Source of the DNA: Maribacter ulvicola
GTDB taxonomy: Bacteria > Bacteroidota > Bacteroidia > Flavobacteriales > Flavobacteriaceae
Direction of reading: 5' to 3'
DNA: 64,000 nt
Assembly: GCF_900155985.1 (NCBI RefSeq)
Contig: NZ_FTMA01000001.1
Location: 1,746,655-1,810,654 of the forward strand
The position numbers were made by a program, and so were the translations under genes. The notes under the pieces are model-generated. The model worked only from the letters and a program-made list of their open reading frames with translations. It ran no database searches and was not told the origin of the DNA. Below are positions 26,666 to 36,252 of this stretch, in pieces; the stretch's first letter is position 1; each line of letters begins with the position of its first letter.

Positions 26666-28261
26666 TTAATTTACGTCCCAAAATAACTTACTGGTAATTA
26701 AATCACCATTAGGTAATTTTGCAGCAGCTGATGTTCTATTGCTGCCGTTTAAGGTTTGTAATATCTGCGGATATCTTAATCTGAAAGGAATTTCAGATAC
26801 TGATGGATCTACAGGGCCTGGTTCAAATACATATGAATTAACTCTGTTATCTGGAGCTAACCCAGCTACCTGCTCTGCAGGTAAAGTAATTGTTTCACCT
26901 GGTAATACTATAGTGTTAGGGAATCCTGTTCTTCTATAATCTGCATAAGCTTGATGCGGTTGCATATATAATGCAACATACTTCTGGTTAAGTACAGTTT
27001 CTTGGGAGGCTGCTGGTAAACCGCTAACAAAACTATCAATGTCTGCTTGGGCAACTCCCCATCTTTCCATAGAAGCCCTAACTCCGGCTGCATAATTTTC
27101 TTGAGAGAATCCGTTTCTTTCAGAAATTATGAACTGTACTTCTGCATACTCCATTAAAACCTCTTCATAGTCTGGTTTAAGTATATTGCTACTCATAAAT
27201 GAATATGTAGTACGGTCTAAGAAGTTTGTATTTCTAAAGGCGTAAGGTATACCCAAATAGTCGTCATAATCTTCGCTTCTTGTATAGGTGTTGTTTTTCA
27301 CCTGCTCAATAGTTGCGCTTATAGGGGCAGCCATTTCAAATAACCTAGGGTCAGGACCAAAAGAACCGGTTTCACCTTTTAATAGTTGTACAAATGGTGC
27401 TGCAACTGCAAAATCAGTTCTTGTAATATGAGCTCTCCAAAAAGGCGAAGCATTATCATCGGCAGTGTCATATGCTTGTACTGCATTATCTTCATTTGAT
27501 AACATGACGCCAGCTGCAATAGCAGCATCTATTTCTGCATTAGCTAAAGAAGGGTCAACAGCTCTTAAGTTGTTTGCAACCCGCATTCTTAAAGAATTTG
27601 CGAATTTTTTCCATTTCCCTGCATCGCCGTTAAAGATATTATCTCCACTGATAAATACTGGTTCTGAAGTGTTGATCATATCTGAAGATTCAGTTAATTC
27701 TTTCAAAATATCAGTGTAAATATCTTCTTGAGCCGCAAAAACTGGTGAAGAAGTATTATTTACGGATAAAGCTTGAAAGCTTTCATTATCACTACCGTAG
27801 GAGTAGTAAGGAACGTCGCCAAAGAAATTGGTCAATTCAAAGAACATGTAAGAAAGCATTATTCTTGACGCTGCAATTTGATTGTTATTGTTACCATAGG
27901 CAGCAGCTGACTCTCTAGTTTCTTCATCTGTGTTTTGATCTAAAATAGCTTTTAAGTCTGTAGCGACCAAATAGGTATTTTGATAGATGCTTTGTGCAGA
28001 TGTTTCTCTGTAAAGGTAGCGGTCTTCATCAGCATACGCTGTTTGTCCCCAATACTGCATCCATGGCAATGTAAGTCTACCAGAATTAAAGTCATCTCTA
28101 CTAAAATCTGTAAATCTTTTAGTAGAATATGCGAATATGTTATTTGTTGGTACAACCTCTGGTTCGTTAGGGTTGTTGTTTATGTCTTCTAGGCCATCAT
28201 CACAGGAATAGAACCCTGAAACTAATAATGACATAAATACTATGATTAATTTATTTTTCAT
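26666..28261 (-). CDS. SusD/RagB-family outer-membrane lipoprotein (SusD_2 type)
   Basis: Lipoprotein (signal ending in FYSC, Cys near residue 20) of 531 residues in the SusD_2-like branch. The start DDGLEDINNNPNEP, the segment AASRIMLSYMFFELTNFFGDVPY (helical, near 135) and WKKFANSLRMRVANNLR (near 217) are typical. C-terminal KYVALYMQPHQAYADYRRTG (near 435) is characteristic. It pairs with the SusC-like gene seven bases upstream. No enzyme gene accompanies the pair, so its ligand may be a peptide, an oligomer processed elsewhere, or a non-glycan. Confidence 0.93.
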   Translation of the reverse strand: MKNKLIIVFMSLLVSGFYSCDDGLEDINNNPNEPEVVPTNNIFAYSTKRFTDFSRDDFNSGRLTLPWMQYWGQTAYADEDRYLYRETSAQSIYQNTYLVATDLKAILDQNTDEETRESAAAYGNNNNQIAASRIMLSYMFFELTNFFGDVPYYSYGSDNESFQALSVNNTSSPVFAAQEDIYTDILKELTESSDMINTSEPVFISGDNIFNGDAGKWKKFANSLRMRVANNLRAVDPSLANAEIDAAIAAGVMLSNEDNAVQAYDTADDNASPFWRAHITRTDFAVAAPFVQLLKGETGSFGPDPRLFEMAAPISATIEQVKNNTYTRSEDYDDYLGIPYAFRNTNFLDRTTYSFMSSNILKPDYEEVLMEYAEVQFIISERNGFSQENYAAGVRASMERWGVAQADIDSFVSGLPAASQETVLNQKYVALYMQPHQAYADYRRTGFPNTIVLPGETITLPAEQVAGLAPDNRVNSYVFEPGPVDPSVSEIPFRLRYPQILQTLNGSNRTSAAAKLPNGDLITSKLFWDVN

Positions 28262-28267
28262 ATTTCT

Positions 28268-31200
28268 TTAGAATTTTAATTGAACATTCAATCCGTAGCT
28301 TTTAGTAGAAGGTAGAGAACCACCTTCAGAACCTTGGATATTACCACTGCCTGATGTAGCCACTTCTGGGTCGAAATTGTCATTGTCCAAGCCCCATACT
28401 CCTAGGTTTCTACCAAAGGCAGATACTGTAATGGCAGCAAAATCTTTGAACCAATCAGCCGGAAGTGTATACGCTAAGGTTACCTCTCTTAATTTGATGT
28501 AATCTGCATCAAAAACATTCTGTGCATCATTACCAAAATAGAAATCCGTACCATATTGTTGAGCTGGGATCACCTGTGTGTTAGTAGCTGTATTGCTTAC
28601 CGTATAATCACCATTTTCGTCATAAGTTACGGTACCGGTTACACCTGGTAATACAATACCTTCTTCACGAATGTTGTTAGCGGCAGTCTGCTCTAAAATA
28701 CCAGAATAATTACCCCACATGTTGGTTAAAGATCTGTACTTACCACCTTTTTGTACATCAACTAAGAAGCCAAACGTAAGGTTCTTGTATTTAAAGTTGT
28801 TCCTGAATCCCATGGTGTAGTCAGGTAAAACACTACCTAAATTTTCAACATTCTGAGTTTCTGCATAGCTACCGTTAGAATTGACAACCTTGTTTCCTTG
28901 ATCATCAAAAACATAGTTGGTACCTCTAATGATACCGTACGGCTGCCCTACTACTGCATTTACTGAAACTGAATTAAAAGGGAAAGATGCAATTTGTAAT
29001 GTTTCTACACCGTCTATAATCTCTAATAATTCATTATCGTTCTTTGCGAAGTTCCAAATCAAGTCCCATGAAAAATCATTCGTTTGTACAGGGGTAACAG
29101 TTACCAAAGCTTCAATACCTTTGTTCTGAAGTTTACCGGCATTTGTGAAAGTTGAGGTAAACCCTGTTGCAGGATCAATTTGTACTGGTGTAATCAAGTC
29201 ACTTGTTTCTTCATTGTAATAGGTTAAATCAAAGCTTAATCTACTTTTAAAGAAAGCCATTTCAAGACCTAGTTCCCAGGTTTGTTTTTCTTCTGGCAAT
29301 AAATCCGGATTACGGTTAGTATTGCCCAAGTCGAAAGGAACATTACCTAAAAAAGGAATTCCGCCTGTAAAAGTGTTTGCTAACTGATATGGATCCGTGT
29401 CACTACCAACTTCTGCATAACCACCTCTAATTTTACCGAATGATAACCAATTGGCATCAACCAATGAAGAGAAAACAATACTACCACTAACAGAGGGGTA
29501 GAAATATGAATTACTATCTGCCGGTAATGTAGAAGACCAATCATTTCTTCCTGTTACCGTTAAATATGCAAAATTGTCATAGCCAAATGATGCAGAACCA
29601 TAAAGGCTATTTACTCTTTTTTCAGAATCATATTCTGTAACCTGTGCTGGATCTGAAGAATTACTTAGGTTATAAAGACCAGGTACTACCAAGCCTCCAG
29701 ATGTTTCACCAGTTATTCTATGGAATTCATTATCACGTCTGTTTAAACCTACGAAAGTATTGATGCTCAACTTGTCATTGAAAACATTTTTATCATAGTG
29801 TAAACGTCCTTCGTAATTGATTTCTTGAAAATCTCTGTCAATTTCAGTATAAAATGGTTGAGCTTGAGATCCTACAGCTACACGCGAATTAATTCTGAAA
29901 TCATAGGTGTCTCCATATATTTTACCAACTACATATAAATCATCTGTTAGGTTATATTGAAGCCCTACATTACCGTACCATCTAGTTCTTTTATCTTCTG
30001 CAGTATTTTCATACAATGTCCAGTATGGGTTATCAGAATATCTTACGGCACCGTTGGTTGCAGATACTCTATTCCATGAGCGTTGTGCACCATCTGATAA
30101 TTTGTATTTTTTTAACCTTTCATAATCTAATTGAGTTTGTCCAAACTGATAAAATTGCTGAATAACACCTTCACCCGTATAACCCACTGCTGGTCGGTTA
30201 AAACCATCTGTAATAGTTAAATTAACAGATGCATCCATTTTTAACCTGTCTGTCAATTGAGAGGTTCCGTTAAAATTTACGGTTGTTTTACTCAATTCTG
30301 AATTTGGTACAATACCGGTAGATTGAGTATTGTTCAATGACATTCTCATTGTAGATTTTTCTGTACCTTGAGAAAATGAAATACCGTTATTATAAGTTAC
30401 CCCTGTATTAAAGAAGTCGTCTTTGTCATTTTCTGGATATACCCAAGCTCTTGGCTGTAAATAATCTTCACTGAATTCTGGATCAAAAGCGTCCCAATGA
30501 AGTACGCGGCTATTTGAATCATATCTTGGTCCCCAAGATTCATCTGTACCATAATCAGCAACATTGTATGTTGTTCCATTAATGGTAGCTTGCCCAAAAC
30601 CAGATTGCCCAATTGTAGTAGCATCACCGGCACCACCACCATAAAGTTTTTGCACTTTAGGTAAAATATTCACTTGATCAAATGTTACGCCAGAATTGAA
30701 TACGACTTCTGCTTTTCCTGCTTTACCTGATTTTGTGGTAATCAGAATAACACCGTTACTTGCTCTTGATCCGTATAGTGCAGATGCAGCACCACCTTTT
30801 AAAACGTTCATCGATGCAATATCGTCAGGGTTGATATCAAAACCAGCGTCACCGTAATCTCTACCACCGCCTCCGCTTTGTGCGCTGCTGGTGTTGTAAT
30901 TTGAGTTGTCTAATGGAATACCATCAACTACAATCAATGGTCTGTTTTCTTGTGTAATAGAACCTGCACCCCTTATTAAGATACGTGATGAACCACCTAG
31001 GCTACCTGAAGAGTTAGAAACCTGAACACCTGCAACTTTACCACTTAAAGCATTTAAGGCATTGGTATTTCTTGTTTCAGAAAGTTGGTCGCCAGAAACC
31101 TCTTGGGTTGCATAACCTAGAGATTTTTTTTCACGTGTTATACCTAATGCCGCAGTTACTACAACTTCTTCCAAAGCTTGGGCATCATCTTCTAATTTTA

Positions 31201-31477
31201 CGTTAATAACAGAAGAACTGCCTACTTGCTTAGTTACGGTCTTTTGACCCACGTAGCTAAAGCGTAGTTGCTGGCCTTGTGAAGCGCGAATTGAATATTT
31301 ACCATCAAAATCTGTTTGCACACCAGTGGTTGTGCTTACGATTAAAACGGAAACACCTGGCAGAGGAATTCCATTTTGATCAGTTACTGTACCCGTTATG
31401 CTTTTGTCTTGTGCGAAACTAATGTACGCCACAAATGAAAGTAACAGAGTAAGAAAATTTCTCGTGTTTGTTCTCAT
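28268..31477 (-). CDS. SusC/RagA-family TonB-dependent transporter
   Basis: Outer-membrane importer of 1069 residues. Signal peptide to about residue 22 (ISFAQ), a carboxypeptidase-D-like domain (TGTVTDQNGIPLPGVSVL), TonB-box-like EEVVVTAALGI (near 101), plug domain with ALSGKVAGVQVSN, SSRILIRGAGSI and GSRASNGVILITTKSGKAG (near 236), then the barrel ending in LKF. It is followed by its SusD partner and preceded by an AraC-type regulator gene on the same strand. The intergenic region contains three spaced TAAGTT repeats. Confidence 0.96.
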   Translation of the reverse strand: MRTNTRNFLTLLLSFVAYISFAQDKSITGTVTDQNGIPLPGVSVLIVSTTTGVQTDFDGKYSIRASQGQQLRFSYVGQKTVTKQVGSSSVINVKLEDDAQALEEVVVTAALGITREKKSLGYATQEVSGDQLSETRNTNALNALSGKVAGVQVSNSSGSLGGSSRILIRGAGSITQENRPLIVVDGIPLDNSNYNTSSAQSGGGGRDYGDAGFDINPDDIASMNVLKGGAASALYGSRASNGVILITTKSGKAGKAEVVFNSGVTFDQVNILPKVQKLYGGGAGDATTIGQSGFGQATINGTTYNVADYGTDESWGPRYDSNSRVLHWDAFDPEFSEDYLQPRAWVYPENDKDDFFNTGVTYNNGISFSQGTEKSTMRMSLNNTQSTGIVPNSELSKTTVNFNGTSQLTDRLKMDASVNLTITDGFNRPAVGYTGEGVIQQFYQFGQTQLDYERLKKYKLSDGAQRSWNRVSATNGAVRYSDNPYWTLYENTAEDKRTRWYGNVGLQYNLTDDLYVVGKIYGDTYDFRINSRVAVGSQAQPFYTEIDRDFQEINYEGRLHYDKNVFNDKLSINTFVGLNRRDNEFHRITGETSGGLVVPGLYNLSNSSDPAQVTEYDSEKRVNSLYGSASFGYDNFAYLTVTGRNDWSSTLPADSNSYFYPSVSGSIVFSSLVDANWLSFGKIRGGYAEVGSDTDPYQLANTFTGGIPFLGNVPFDLGNTNRNPDLLPEEKQTWELGLEMAFFKSRLSFDLTYYNEETSDLITPVQIDPATGFTSTFTNAGKLQNKGIEALVTVTPVQTNDFSWDLIWNFAKNDNELLEIIDGVETLQIASFPFNSVSVNAVVGQPYGIIRGTNYVFDDQGNKVVNSNGSYAETQNVENLGSVLPDYTMGFRNNFKYKNLTFGFLVDVQKGGKYRSLTNMWGNYSGILEQTAANNIREEGIVLPGVTGTVTYDENGDYTVSNTATNTQVIPAQQYGTDFYFGNDAQNVFDADYIKLREVTLAYTLPADWFKDFAAITVSAFGRNLGVWGLDNDNFDPEVATSGSGNIQGSEGGSLPSTKSYGLNVQLKF

Positions 31478-31793
31478 AAATTTAATTTGAGTATTAGTTA
31501 GAAAATAGGTTAGCTAAACAGGTAAAGAAGAGCCGGTAGATTTTTTAGATAGCTAATTCTTAAAAATGAGATCAAAACTTATTATTTTTTTGACACTGAC
31601 CGACTCTTAATACCTTTTGTGAAAATAGAATGATATCCGTGTTAAACGGGTGTCTCCCGACCTAAGTTAAAGACGATCTGACGTAAGTTAACCTTTACTG
31701 TTTATGTAAGTTTTTTAGTAACAGCATGTTAGGTTTTTTGAAGTAATATTGTGAAAAGTTTAGTAGAATTAAGTAAATATTACGATTTTGACC
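31478..31793. other. Control region between the AraC-type regulator and the second susC
   Basis: About 316 bases without a gene. It contains three TAAGTT direct repeats (31663, 31684, 31707). No exact TAnnTTTG match was found for susC, consistent with an activator-dependent promoter. Confidence 0.5.
31663..31713. promoter_or_regulatory. Three TAAGTT direct repeats, candidate AraC-type operator
   Basis: TAAGTTA, TAAGTTA and TAAGTTT start at 31663, 31684 and 31707, that is 21 and 23 bp apart. AraC-type proteins are known to bind direct half-sites about two helical turns apart. The gene immediately upstream encodes such a regulator, and susC starts about 190 bases downstream on the same (minus) strand. 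Confidence 0.4.
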
Positions 31794-33245
31794 TTATTTA
31801 TCTTTTTTCTCTATAAATTCTTTTGGAGTCATATGCATTCTTTTCTTGAATGCTTTGTAAAAAGATACTTTGTTGTTAAATCCACATTCGTAGATTAAAT
31901 CTACTACCTGTATGGTAGGTTTGGTTTTTATTATTCTTACGGCTTCTTCTATTCTATGGTCATTAATTAATTCATAGAAATTTTTCTTTAATTCTTGGTT
32001 GATTACTTGTGATAAGCTATAGCGATCTACATTAATTTTGTTGGCAAGTTTTGTTAATGTAAGGGTGTTGTCCAAGTATATTTTATCAATATTTAAGCTA
32101 TCAAGTACCTGGGCTTTTACGCTTATAGTCATATTAGCGGTCAGGCTTGAATTTTTATACTTGTTTTTAGGTTTGTTTGCTTCTTGAATTTGAATAGTGT
32201 CAAGTATTATATTGGGCTGGATAATCATTAATATTTCTAATGCAACAATGAATAGTATCAGGTACACCGCAATGAAGTATTTAGATATATAATCAAAAAC
32301 ATAGATATGCTCAAACGTGGCTCTTGCCACTATGAATATGGTTAGGATGGCTATAAAAACGATTAAGGTTAGCATCCAATTTTTAAAACCACGTGCTATA
32401 TGTTTATTTATTTTTTCAAAATCAGCTATTATAAGTACTAGATATGCTGATAGGTGTATCGCTTTTACCCAATTACTATTCATAGCCCAATCCATACCGT
32501 TTAATAGCATGTTATTGGTATCGTGAAGGTTGTATAAAACGATAAGAAATAACAGTACTATGAAAAATGGAACGTAATGAAATATGATTTCTTTTCTAGC
32601 AGGGAAAGTTTCGGTATGCTTTGTTTTTAAATATAAATATAATGAAGGTGCAATAAGAAAAAATAAAACTCTGTAGATTGGTACGTTGGGTGTGTATGAA
32701 AAGAAATCTTGCCAGTAAAATACCAGTTCAATCAATGTTAGAGAAGTAACTATTAAAAAAAAGCCTAAAAACATATTGCTTTTTTCAGTTCTATGTTTGA
32801 AGATGAGGAGTGCTGAGGTTATTAATCCTGAAATAGCTATGAATATAAAAATGATGTTTAATAGATAAACTTGTACTTTATGTTTGTAATTATTTACCTC
32901 TAATTGGTTATTACTTTCTAAAATGGGCAACTCATTTTCAGATAAATTGGTGATTTTTTTTCTACATTCAGCAATGAATTTATGGAGTACTTTTTTATCT
33001 GCAAAACCTAATGATTTTGCAGAAATAAAATGATCGTATGCTTTAATGTAGTTGTTGCTTTGGTATTCGCATAATCCTAAAACATAAAAATCCTCTGCGC
33101 TATATTCATTTATTAATTTAGAGGATGTTGTAGTATATGCAAGATTACAGTCTATTAAACTTCCGTCAGCTGTTTGCGGAATTAAATAGATTGGTAGTAA
33201 AAGGAAAAAAATGACTACTAATGAATAATTTTTAGAAAGCACCAA
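31794..33245 (-). CDS. Membrane-anchored AraC-family transcriptional regulator
   Basis: A 483-residue protein with a signal-like N-terminus, a short sensor segment that looks like a TPR pair (EDFYVLGLCEYQSNNYIKAYDHF, near 46, to about 110), six to seven transmembrane helices (about 128-345) and a C-terminal AraC/XylS DNA-binding domain (about 375-480). In that domain TLTKLANKINVDRYSLSQVIN and VVDLIYECGFNNKVSFYKAF are the two helix-turn-helix units, and KRMHMTPKEF is the classic end. It lies upstream of the enzyme-less susCD pair, so local activation of that pair is likely. Ligand unknown. Confidence 0.9.
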   Translation of the reverse strand: MVLSKNYSLVVIFFLLLPIYLIPQTADGSLIDCNLAYTTTSSKLINEYSAEDFYVLGLCEYQSNNYIKAYDHFISAKSLGFADKKVLHKFIAECRKKITNLSENELPILESNNQLEVNNYKHKVQVYLLNIIFIFIAISGLITSALLIFKHRTEKSNMFLGFFLIVTSLTLIELVFYWQDFFSYTPNVPIYRVLFFLIAPSLYLYLKTKHTETFPARKEIIFHYVPFFIVLLFLIVLYNLHDTNNMLLNGMDWAMNSNWVKAIHLSAYLVLIIADFEKINKHIARGFKNWMLTLIVFIAILTIFIVARATFEHIYVFDYISKYFIAVYLILFIVALEILMIIQPNIILDTIQIQEANKPKNKYKNSSLTANMTISVKAQVLDSLNIDKIYLDNTLTLTKLANKINVDRYSLSQVINQELKKNFYELINDHRIEEAVRIIKTKPTIQVVDLIYECGFNNKVSFYKAFKKRMHMTPKEFIEKKDK

Positions 33246-33369
33246 AGCGTTTTAGACTATAAATAACTAAAATAGTATAAGCATAGATTGATTTAAAAGG
33301 TTTAATCCTTGCCTCTATAAAGTTATATTTCATTTAAAACTATGGATTATTTGTGAGAGTTAAACAAAA

Positions 33370-33395
33370 AAAAACCGATGCTCCCATCGGTTTTT
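33370..33395. terminator. Terminator after the DUF4197 gene
   Basis: AAAAACCGATG pairs perfectly with CATCGGTTTTT around a four-base loop. It lies about 105 bases beyond the DUF4197 stop on the minus strand and before the AraC-type gene. It works in either direction. Confidence 0.8.
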
Positions 33396-33498
33396 AACTA
33401 ACTAACTCAAAAAATAACTAACTCAAAAAATTGAAAATGAATGCTTTATATGATTTTAACGCATAACTTTTTAAGTTATTGTAAGAATTCTTACAAAT

Positions 33499-34215
33499 CT
33501 ATTTTTTATCTTGCATCGCAAATACCTTTTTAAGCACATCTGTTGTTCTAGAGGTGTATTTAGTTCTAATTTTTTCTTCTTCAACCGCTATCATTTTATA
33601 TACTCCTGATAATGCTTCTTCAGTAACATAATCTGTTAAATCTGGATTTACATTATTTGTAAGTGGTATAGAATTGTACTTTGTAATGATAGAGCTCCAG
33701 ATTTTATCGGCACCTACTTTTTTGAATGATTCACTTATTACCGGATTAAATTTTGCGTACAGTTCAGTATTTGTTTTAGTTTCTAAATAGGTAGTTGCGG
33801 CATCATTACTTCCTAATAATATATTTTTTGCATCTGCAAAAGACATTTCCTTAACGGCATTAACGAAAATAGGCGTTGCTTCAGAAACAGCATTTTCAGC
33901 TGCACGATTTAAAACCTTTAGGCCCTCATCTGCTAATTTGCCCAGCCCTAAATCTCGCAATGTTTTATCTACCTTCTGTAAGTCTTCGGGTAAAAGTATT
34001 TTAACCATTTCATTTTTATAGAAACCATCTGTTGCGGTCAATTTACTAACCTGTTTTTCAATGCCTTGGTCAAGAGCTTGTTTTAATCCGTTGGCTATTG
34101 TTTCGTTATTTAAAGCGCCTTCTGTTGAAGTTGGTAATTGATTTACAACTTGTTGTAGTTCTGCACATGAAACAGCTAGTAATATACATATGGCTAGGCT
34201 TAATTTCTTTATCAT
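33499..34215 (-). CDS. DUF4197 family lipoprotein
   Basis: A 238-residue protein with a lipoprotein signal (AVSCAELQQ, Cys near 17). The rest is mostly helical: ETIANGLKQALDQGIEKQV (near 43), FYKNEMVKILLPEDLQKV (near 66) and DAAttYLETKTNTEL-like sequence near 140 match the DUF4197 family as I remember it. Function is unknown. It lies 33 bases after the purU stop on the same strand and may be co-transcribed with it. A terminator follows at 33370-33395. Confidence 0.85.
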   Translation of the reverse strand: MIKKLSLAICILLAVSCAELQQVVNQLPTSTEGALNNETIANGLKQALDQGIEKQVSKLTATDGFYKNEMVKILLPEDLQKVDKTLRDLGLGKLADEGLKVLNRAAENAVSEATPIFVNAVKEMSFADAKNILLGSNDAATTYLETKTNTELYAKFNPVISESFKKVGADKIWSSIITKYNSIPLTNNVNPDLTDYVTEEALSGVYKMIAVEEEKIRTKYTSRTTDVLKKVFAMQDKK

Positions 34216-34248
34216 CTTAAATTTAATTTTTGTGAAGGTGTACTTTAG

Positions 34249-35100
34249 TTACGAGAATATTACTGTTTTATTGTTGTAAACCATGGTTTTACGTGCAATA
34301 TGTAGCATAACACCTCTTGAGAGGACAATTTTTTCCAGATCTCTACCTTTGGCAATGAAATCTTTAATAGAATGAGAGTGGGTTACGGTAGTTACATCTT
34401 GCTCAATAATTGGACCTGCATCTAGTTCTTCTGTAACGTAATGACTTGTTGCTCCAATAATTTTTACGCCTCTTTTAAAAGCTGCGTGATAGGGTTTTGC
34501 TCCGGCAAATGCTGGTAAAAATGAATGGTGAATGTTAATGATCTTGTTGGGATATCTGTTAATGAGTGTACCACTTACAATTTGCATATACCTAGCCAAT
34601 ACAATAAAATCGGCTTCATATTTTTCTAGTAAAGCCAATTGTTTTTTTTCTGCTTCTAATCTGTTCTCTTTGTTAAATGGAATATGATAAAAAGGGATGT
34701 TGAATTGGTCTGCTATTTGTTTTAAGTCATTGTGGTTGCTTAATATAAAAGGTATTTCAACCGCAAGTTCTCCTGAGCGATACCTGCTTAATAGGTCATA
34801 TAGACAATGTTTGTACTTGGATACGAAAATGACCATTTTAGGTAATTTATCATCTGTGTGTAAACTCCATTTCATGTTATATGCCGTAGCTAATTCTTTT
34901 TGAAACAGAGATTTAAAATGGTCTAAATGAGAAAAATGCTCCTCAAATTCCACTACGGTCCGCATAAAAAAGACATTGGCGGGTTTATCTACATGCTGGT
35001 CAAGGTAAACGATATTGCCCTCGTTTTTGCTGATAAAACTAGTTACGGTAGCTATAATGCCTGCTTGGTCCGGACAATGAATTAGGATTGTTGTTTTCAA
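34249..35100 (-). CDS. purU: Formyltetrahydrofolate deformylase
   Basis: Hydrolyses 10-formyl-THF to formate and THF, balancing one-carbon pools. It has an N-terminal ACT domain (ILIHCPDQAGIIATVTSFIS, about 4-80) and a formyltransferase domain (about 85-270) with MVIFVSKYKHCLYDLLSRY, IPFYHIPFNKENR, INIHHSFLPAFAGAKPYHAA (catalytic His region) and GATSHYVTEELDAGPIIEQD (catalytic Asp). At 283 residues it is standard. The DUF4197 gene follows. Confidence 0.95.
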   Translation of the reverse strand: MKTTILIHCPDQAGIIATVTSFISKNEGNIVYLDQHVDKPANVFFMRTVVEFEEHFSHLDHFKSLFQKELATAYNMKWSLHTDDKLPKMVIFVSKYKHCLYDLLSRYRSGELAVEIPFILSNHNDLKQIADQFNIPFYHIPFNKENRLEAEKKQLALLEKYEADFIVLARYMQIVSGTLINRYPNKIINIHHSFLPAFAGAKPYHAAFKRGVKIIGATSHYVTEELDAGPIIEQDVTTVTHSHSIKDFIAKGRDLEKIVLSRGVMLHIARKTMVYNNKTVIFS

Positions 35101-35186
35101 TATTTAAAAAATTATAGATCCAAAAATAGCCCATAATTCTTAAAATGTCTGCTATAAGTTGTAATTAGAAAAGAATTTGGAATAAT

Positions 35187-35576
35187 TTAAGAGTGTTCAG
35201 ATTTCCAAACTTTATATGATTTTCTAAAACTTTTTATTTCTTTTCTAAGTAAATTGATATACTCCGTTTCTTTAACACCATGCTTCTCTAGTCCCATACA
35301 GTAAGAATTGATGTTTCTAATAATAATATTGATATAAGTAATGGTCTCTAAGCGTTCATTACTGCAATTAGAGTATTCTACTTGTGCAATTTTTTGCGGT
35401 ATTAAAATGGAATCAGTCAAGATAGAATTAGCCATAATATCCCTAAGACTTTTTGATTCGCAAAGGCGCATTAAATCTTTGTTGAAGGATACGTATGAAG
35501 CAATCTCCCTGCTCATTGTGCAGAGCTCTAAAGCTTTCCTGTAAATAGGTAAATGTTTTAAACTGCGATAGGCCAT
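35187..35576 (-). CDS. Four-helix-bundle protein (IVP-like)
   Basis: A 129-residue all-helical protein. The pattern LPIYRKALELCTMSREIAS at the start and CMGLEKHG..EYINLLRKEIKSFRKSYKVW at the end resembles the four-helix-bundle family first named after proteins encoded in 23S rRNA intervening sequences. No rRNA is near, so this is a free-standing member. No signal peptide. It diverges from the Lrp-type regulator gene. Function unknown. Confidence 0.65.
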   Translation of the reverse strand: MAYRSLKHLPIYRKALELCTMSREIASYVSFNKDLMRLCESKSLRDIMANSILTDSILIPQKIAQVEYSNCSNERLETITYINIIIRNINSYCMGLEKHGVKETEYINLLRKEIKSFRKSYKVWKSEHS

Positions 35577-35637
35577 GATTTGGGGTGTAATTAGCGTTAT
35601 ATAAAATTACGTTAGTTATTTGTAATTTTTCTATTGA

Positions 35638-35667
35638 TTGTAAATGAAATTTTTATTTTTACCTTTG
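35638..35667 (+). promoter_or_regulatory. Promoter of the Lrp/AsnC-type gene
   Basis: TTG at 35638-35640, a 19-base spacer and TACCTTTG at 35660-35667 match the Bacteroidota consensus at every defined position. The TTG start codon at 35696 follows 28 bases later. Confidence 0.8.
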
Positions 35668-35695
35668 ATACTAAATAAAAAAACTAGATATACTT

Positions 35696-36145
35696 TTGAA
35701 TCCAAAAATAGACGAGCTTAATTGGAAAATACTAAGACAGTTGCAGCATAATGCTAGAGAATCTTTCGCTAATATTGGTCGCACAGTAGGGCTGACGGCA
35801 CCTGCAGTTGCTGAGCGTGTTAAGAAAATGGAAGACATGGGTGTTATACATGGATATAAGGCGACGGTATCTCATGCATTAACCGGTCATCAGTTAAAGG
35901 CTATTATAACCTTAAGGGCCTTTATGGGGAAATTGAAGCCTTTCTTAGCTGTAGTGCCAACATTACAGGAGGTTATCAATTGCTACAGGATTACTGGCAA
36001 TGAAAATATTGTGATGGAGGTAGTATTGAAGGATCAATTCCATTTAGAAAAGTTTATCGATCAACTTATTCAATATGGAGAAACTAGAACTCATATTGTG
36101 TTGTCTCAGGTAATTTCAAATGCCCCTATGCACAAAATAAATTAG
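35696..36145 (+). CDS. Lrp/AsnC-family transcriptional regulator
   Basis: A 149-residue DNA-binding protein starting at TTG. The N-terminal winged helix-turn-helix is DELNWKILRQLQHNARESFA, NIGRTVGLTAPAVAERVKKM (about 6-45). The C-terminal RAM/ACT-like effector domain includes LKAIITLRAF, VINCYRITGNENIVMEVVLK and IVLSQVISNAP. Proteins of this kind sense amino acids as octamers. A strong promoter precedes it; the target is not evident. Confidence 0.93.
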   Translation: MNPKIDELNWKILRQLQHNARESFANIGRTVGLTAPAVAERVKKMEDMGVIHGYKATVSHALTGHQLKAIITLRAFMGKLKPFLAVVPTLQEVINCYRITGNENIVMEVVLKDQFHLEKFIDQLIQYGETRTHIVLSQVISNAPMHKIN

Positions 36146-36252
36146 CTTAATACCTCATAGGGAAAGCTTGCTTGTGTTTTTATTTTTTATCAAACGATTT
36201 TAAAAGACTGCTGTTTTAATATTATTTTGGCTAGATTTTTGATACAAAAGAA

